Source: Planctomycetaceae bacterium
GTDB taxonomy: Bacteria; Planctomycetota; Planctomycetia; Pirellulales; Pirellulaceae
NCBI GenBank assembly: GCA_003455945.1
Contig: DMPQ01000424.1
Location: forward strand, 2,794 to 11,661
Direction: 5' to 3'
Length of the DNA: 8,868 bases
Below are positions 7,093 through 8,868 of this stretch, piece by piece. Made by a program: the position numbers and the translations under genes. The notes beneath the pieces were generated by a model. The model made no database searches. It saw only the letters and a list, made by a program, of their open reading frames with translations, and was not told where the DNA came from. Numbering within the stretch: the first letter of the stretch is position 1; the number at the start of each line of letters is the position of its first letter.

Positions 7093-7104
7093 GCCGGCGA
7101 TAGG
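7083..7104 (+). repeat. 11-bp tandem duplication spanning the mscL stop codon
   Basis: CCGGCGATAGG occurs twice back to back (7083-7093 and 7094-7104), followed by a partial third copy CCGGCGG. The mscL stop TAG (7090-7092) lies in the first copy. It looks like a replication-slippage duplication; the protein is unaffected because the stop is in the first unit. Confidence 0.8.
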
Positions 7105-7153
7105 CCGGCGGCGGCAAGAACGGCTCGGCGCCCCGCACCTTGCGTTGGAAAGA

Positions 7154-7187
7154 GTCGCGCCGGAGAAGAGCTCTTTTCGGTCGCGAC
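7154..7187. other. Imperfect hairpin downstream of mscL
   Basis: A near-symmetrical inverted repeat: outer stem GTCGCG (7154-7159) with CGCGAC (7182-7187), then inner pairing around the palindrome AAGAGCTCTT (7166-7175), with two mismatched positions and one G-U pair between. There is no T-tract after it, so it is not an obvious terminator. It could be an RNA 3'-end stabiliser or a protein-binding palindrome. Confidence 0.4.
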
Positions 7188-7206
7188 CTTCCGCGTCCGG
7201 GAAACA

Positions 7207-7246
7207 CGGAACGAGGCGGAATCCCAGCGATTCCGCCTCGTTCTGT
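7207..7246. terminator. Long hairpin, probable transcription terminator after mscL
   Basis: A perfect 15-bp stem, GAACGAGGCGGAATC (7209-7223) with its exact complement (7229-7243), has a 5-base loop CCAGC; one G-U and two further pairs extend it to 18. The 3' side ends in TTCTGTT, a weak U-rich tail on the + strand. The - strand exit also has a short T-rich run, so it could work in both directions. It lies about 115 bp after the mscL stop and before the helicase promoter candidate. Confidence 0.6.
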
Positions 7247-7310
7247 TGCGACTCGGTGCATCGGCCACGGCTCGCCCCCCACGATTTCCCTATCGGGGAC
7301 GCGGCGAACG

Positions 7311-7319
7311 TGCTAGGAT
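7311..7319 (+). promoter_or_regulatory. Candidate extended -10 promoter for the helicase gene
   Basis: TGC-TAGGAT provides the TGn extension at 7311-7312 directly before a -10-like hexamer (TAGGAT, four of six consensus bases, 7314-7319). No good -35 box lies 16-18 bp upstream, as is common for extended -10 promoters. Transcription would begin near 7326, after the long hairpin, giving a leader of about 138 bases. The call is based on motif only. Confidence 0.35.
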
Positions 7320-7463
7320 GCCGAGACATGGATCCTCTCGGAGACCTTTCGGCCCGTCGGATGGATCGCCAGGCCCGAAAGTTCTCTCTTCGGTTCGCGC
7401 CACGCGTCTCTCGCGTCGCCCACCGTGACATTCGGTCCTGAAATCGCACTTTCGAGACCACGA

Positions 7464-8868
7464 ATGTCGTTCGCTTCTCTCGGCCTCAGTCGGCCGCTGC
7501 TTCATGCGCTCGAGTCCGAAGGCTATCGGACTCCGACTCCCATCCAAGCCGCTGCGATCCCGCCTCTGCTCGAAGGACACGACCTGCTCGGTTGTGCTCA
7601 GACCGGAACCGGAAAGACGGCCGCCTTCTCGCTGCCGCTCCTCCAGCTGCTCGCTCCCGATACCGATGCCCCTCAGCGGCGCCGGCGCGTCGTGCGCGGA
7701 CTCGTGCTGGCTCCGACGCGCGAACTCGCCGCTCAGATCGGCGAGAGTCTGTCGCGTTACGGCGTCCGCGTTCCGCTCCGCAGCACGACGGTGTACGGCG
7801 GAGTCGGATTCCATCCGCAGATCCGGGCGTTGCGGGACGGCGTCGACATCCTCGTCGCGACTCCGGGCCGCCTGATCGACCTGATGCAGCAGGGCTACGT
7901 CTCGCTCGGCGACGTCGAGATGTTCGTGCTCGACGAAGCGGATCGGATGCTCGACATGGGCTTCATGCCCGCGCTGCGGACGATCATCTCCAAGCTCCCC
8001 AAGCGTCGCCAGACGCTGATGTTCTCGGCGACGATGCCGGGGCCGATCGCCGAGCTCGCCGACTCGCTGCTGCACGAACCGATCAAGGTTCGGATCGCCG
8101 CCGAGAAGCCGACCGTCGAGCGGATCGAGCAGTTCGTCCGCTTCGTGCCGAAGGCCGAGAAGTCGGGGCACCTGGCCGATCTGCTGCACGAAACCGGAGG
8201 CGGCCGGACGATCGTCTTTACCCGGACCAAGCATGGCGCCGATCGCCTGGCGAAGTTCCTGACCAAGGCGGGACTCCCGGCCGAAGCGATGCACGGCGAC
8301 AAGAGCCAAGGGGCGCGCGAGCGGGTGCTCGGAGCGTTCCGCTCGAAGCGTCCGCCGATCCTGGTCGCGACCGATCTGGCCGCGCGCGGCATCGATGTCG
8401 ACGACGTCACTCACGTCTATAACTTCGACCTGCCGGTCGAACCGGAAACCTACGTACACCGGATCGGTCGCACGGCGCGAGCCGGAGCGTCGGGGATCGC
8501 CGTCGCGCTCTGCGACGATGCCGAGTTCCCGTTGCTGCGCGAGATCGAGCAGCTGACCAAGCATCCGATTCAGGTCGCTTTCGGTTCACCTCCTTACAGC
8601 AGCCGCTCCGGCGGTTCGCGATCGGGGAACGGCGGCGGTCGCAACGATTCGCGGCGCCGCGGTCCGGCTCGCCCGAGTTCCGACCGTCCGTCGCGCGCTT
8701 CGCGCCTGAGCTCGGGCGACGGGCGTCGAACGGACGAGCGGAGCAGCAATGAATCGATCGGAACGAACTCGGCTCCGGCCGGTCCGACCTCCGATCGCTC
8801 CGTGAAACGAGTCGTCGTCGGTCAGCCCAAGCGCCCCGCTGCGGCGTTCGGAGCCGGAGTCTTCGACA
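7464..8868 (+). CDS. RhlE-like DEAD-box ATP-dependent RNA helicase; 3' end outside window
   Basis: The window holds 468 codons without a stop, so the C-terminus is missing. All core motifs are intact: Q motif (F3 to Q28, with PTPIQ), motif I AQTGTGKT (45-52), Ia PTRELAAQ, Ib TPGRL, II DEAD (157-160), III SAT (188-190), IV IVFTRT, V ATDLAARGID (302-311) and VI HRIGRTARAG (332-341). It should therefore be an active ATPase that unwinds or remodels RNA in the cytoplasm, for example in ribosome assembly or RNA decay. From about residue 375 a Ser/Gly/Arg-rich disordered tail begins, typical of RhlE-type proteins, where such tails help bind RNA. The ATG at 7464 is chosen because MSFASLGLSRPLL is the usual RhlE start; the Shine-Dalgarno is weak. 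The leader is long, which in some helicases allows cold-related control, but nothing here proves that. Confidence 0.95.
   Translation, partial: MSFASLGLSRPLLHALESEGYRTPTPIQAAAIPPLLEGHDLLGCAQTGTGKTAAFSLPLLQLLAPDTDAPQRRRRVVRGLVLAPTRELAAQIGESLSRYGVRVPLRSTTVYGGVGFHPQIRALRDGVDILVATPGRLIDLMQQGYVSLGDVEMFVLDEADRMLDMGFMPALRTIISKLPKRRQTLMFSATMPGPIAELADSLLHEPIKVRIAAEKPTVERIEQFVRFVPKAEKSGHLADLLHETGGGRTIVFTRTKHGADRLAKFLTKAGLPAEAMHGDKSQGARERVLGAFRSKRPPILVATDLAARGIDVDDVTHVYNFDLPVEPETYVHRIGRTARAGASGIAVALCDDAEFPLLREIEQLTKHPIQVAFGSPPYSSRSGGSRSGNGGGRNDSRRRGPARPSSDRPSRASRLSSGDGRRTDERSSNESIGTNSAPAGPTSDRSVKRVVVGQPKRPAAAFGAGVFD

Larger units (their letters stand above)
7093..7463. other. 371-bp spacer between mscL and the DEAD-box helicase gene
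   Basis: No convincing gene lies here. It contains, in order, the rest of the tandem duplication, an imperfect hairpin (7154-7187), a long perfect-stem hairpin (7207-7246), a candidate extended -10 box (7311-7319) and a leader of about 138 bases before the helicase ATG. A 37-codon arginine-rich frame (7328-7441) is present but has little support. I saw no tRNA or recognisable riboswitch. Confidence 0.6.

Noticed and set aside
8600..8868. Low-complexity Ser/Gly/Arg-rich coding stretch as a repeat element or frameshift
   Set aside because: It stays in frame with the helicase and matches the disordered tails usual for RhlE-type proteins.

Overview
The window is GC-rich (roughly two thirds G+C by eye) chromosomal DNA in which every supported gene lies on the + strand. 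It most resembles a member of the Planctomycetota. The clues are a LarA/D-mannonate-epimerase-like C-terminus, an RhlE-type helicase opening with the LLGCAQTGTGKTAAF wording common in that phylum, and several genes without a clear Shine-Dalgarno sequence. This is a family-resemblance inference, not a search result.

Layout. (1) Positions 1-699 hold the C-terminal part of a LarA-family (DUF2088-like) protein whose start lies outside the window. It is followed 50 bp later by a small nine-cysteine zinc-ribbon-like protein (750-1028). (2) Positions 1025-6510 form a self-contained drug-efflux locus: a TetR-family regulator (1060-1794), an intrinsic terminator (1801-1828), a periplasmic membrane-fusion protein (1839-3230) and an RND inner-membrane pump (3355-6510). 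No TolC-type outer-membrane factor is present. (3) mscL (6649-7092), a large-conductance mechanosensitive channel, has its own candidate promoter. (4) Positions 7093-7463 are a 371-bp spacer with a tandem duplication, two hairpins and a candidate extended -10 box. (5) From 7464 an RhlE-like DEAD-box RNA helicase runs off the right edge.

The most informative signal outside the genes is a pair of matching palindromes, TTGACG-N3-CGTCAA in front of tetR and aTGACG-N3-CGTCAa across the first codons of the membrane-fusion gene. They match at every arm position but one. They are most simply the two operators of the local TetR protein, which would then control both itself and the pump. The second lies only 11 bp beyond a strong-looking terminator, so the pump promoter is squeezed into an unusually short space and its true start codon (1839 or 1857) is open.

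I found no CRISPR array, mobile element, tRNA/rRNA gene, defence island or clearly undescribed multi-gene system. Apart from the small cysteine-rich protein, all genes belong to well-known families.
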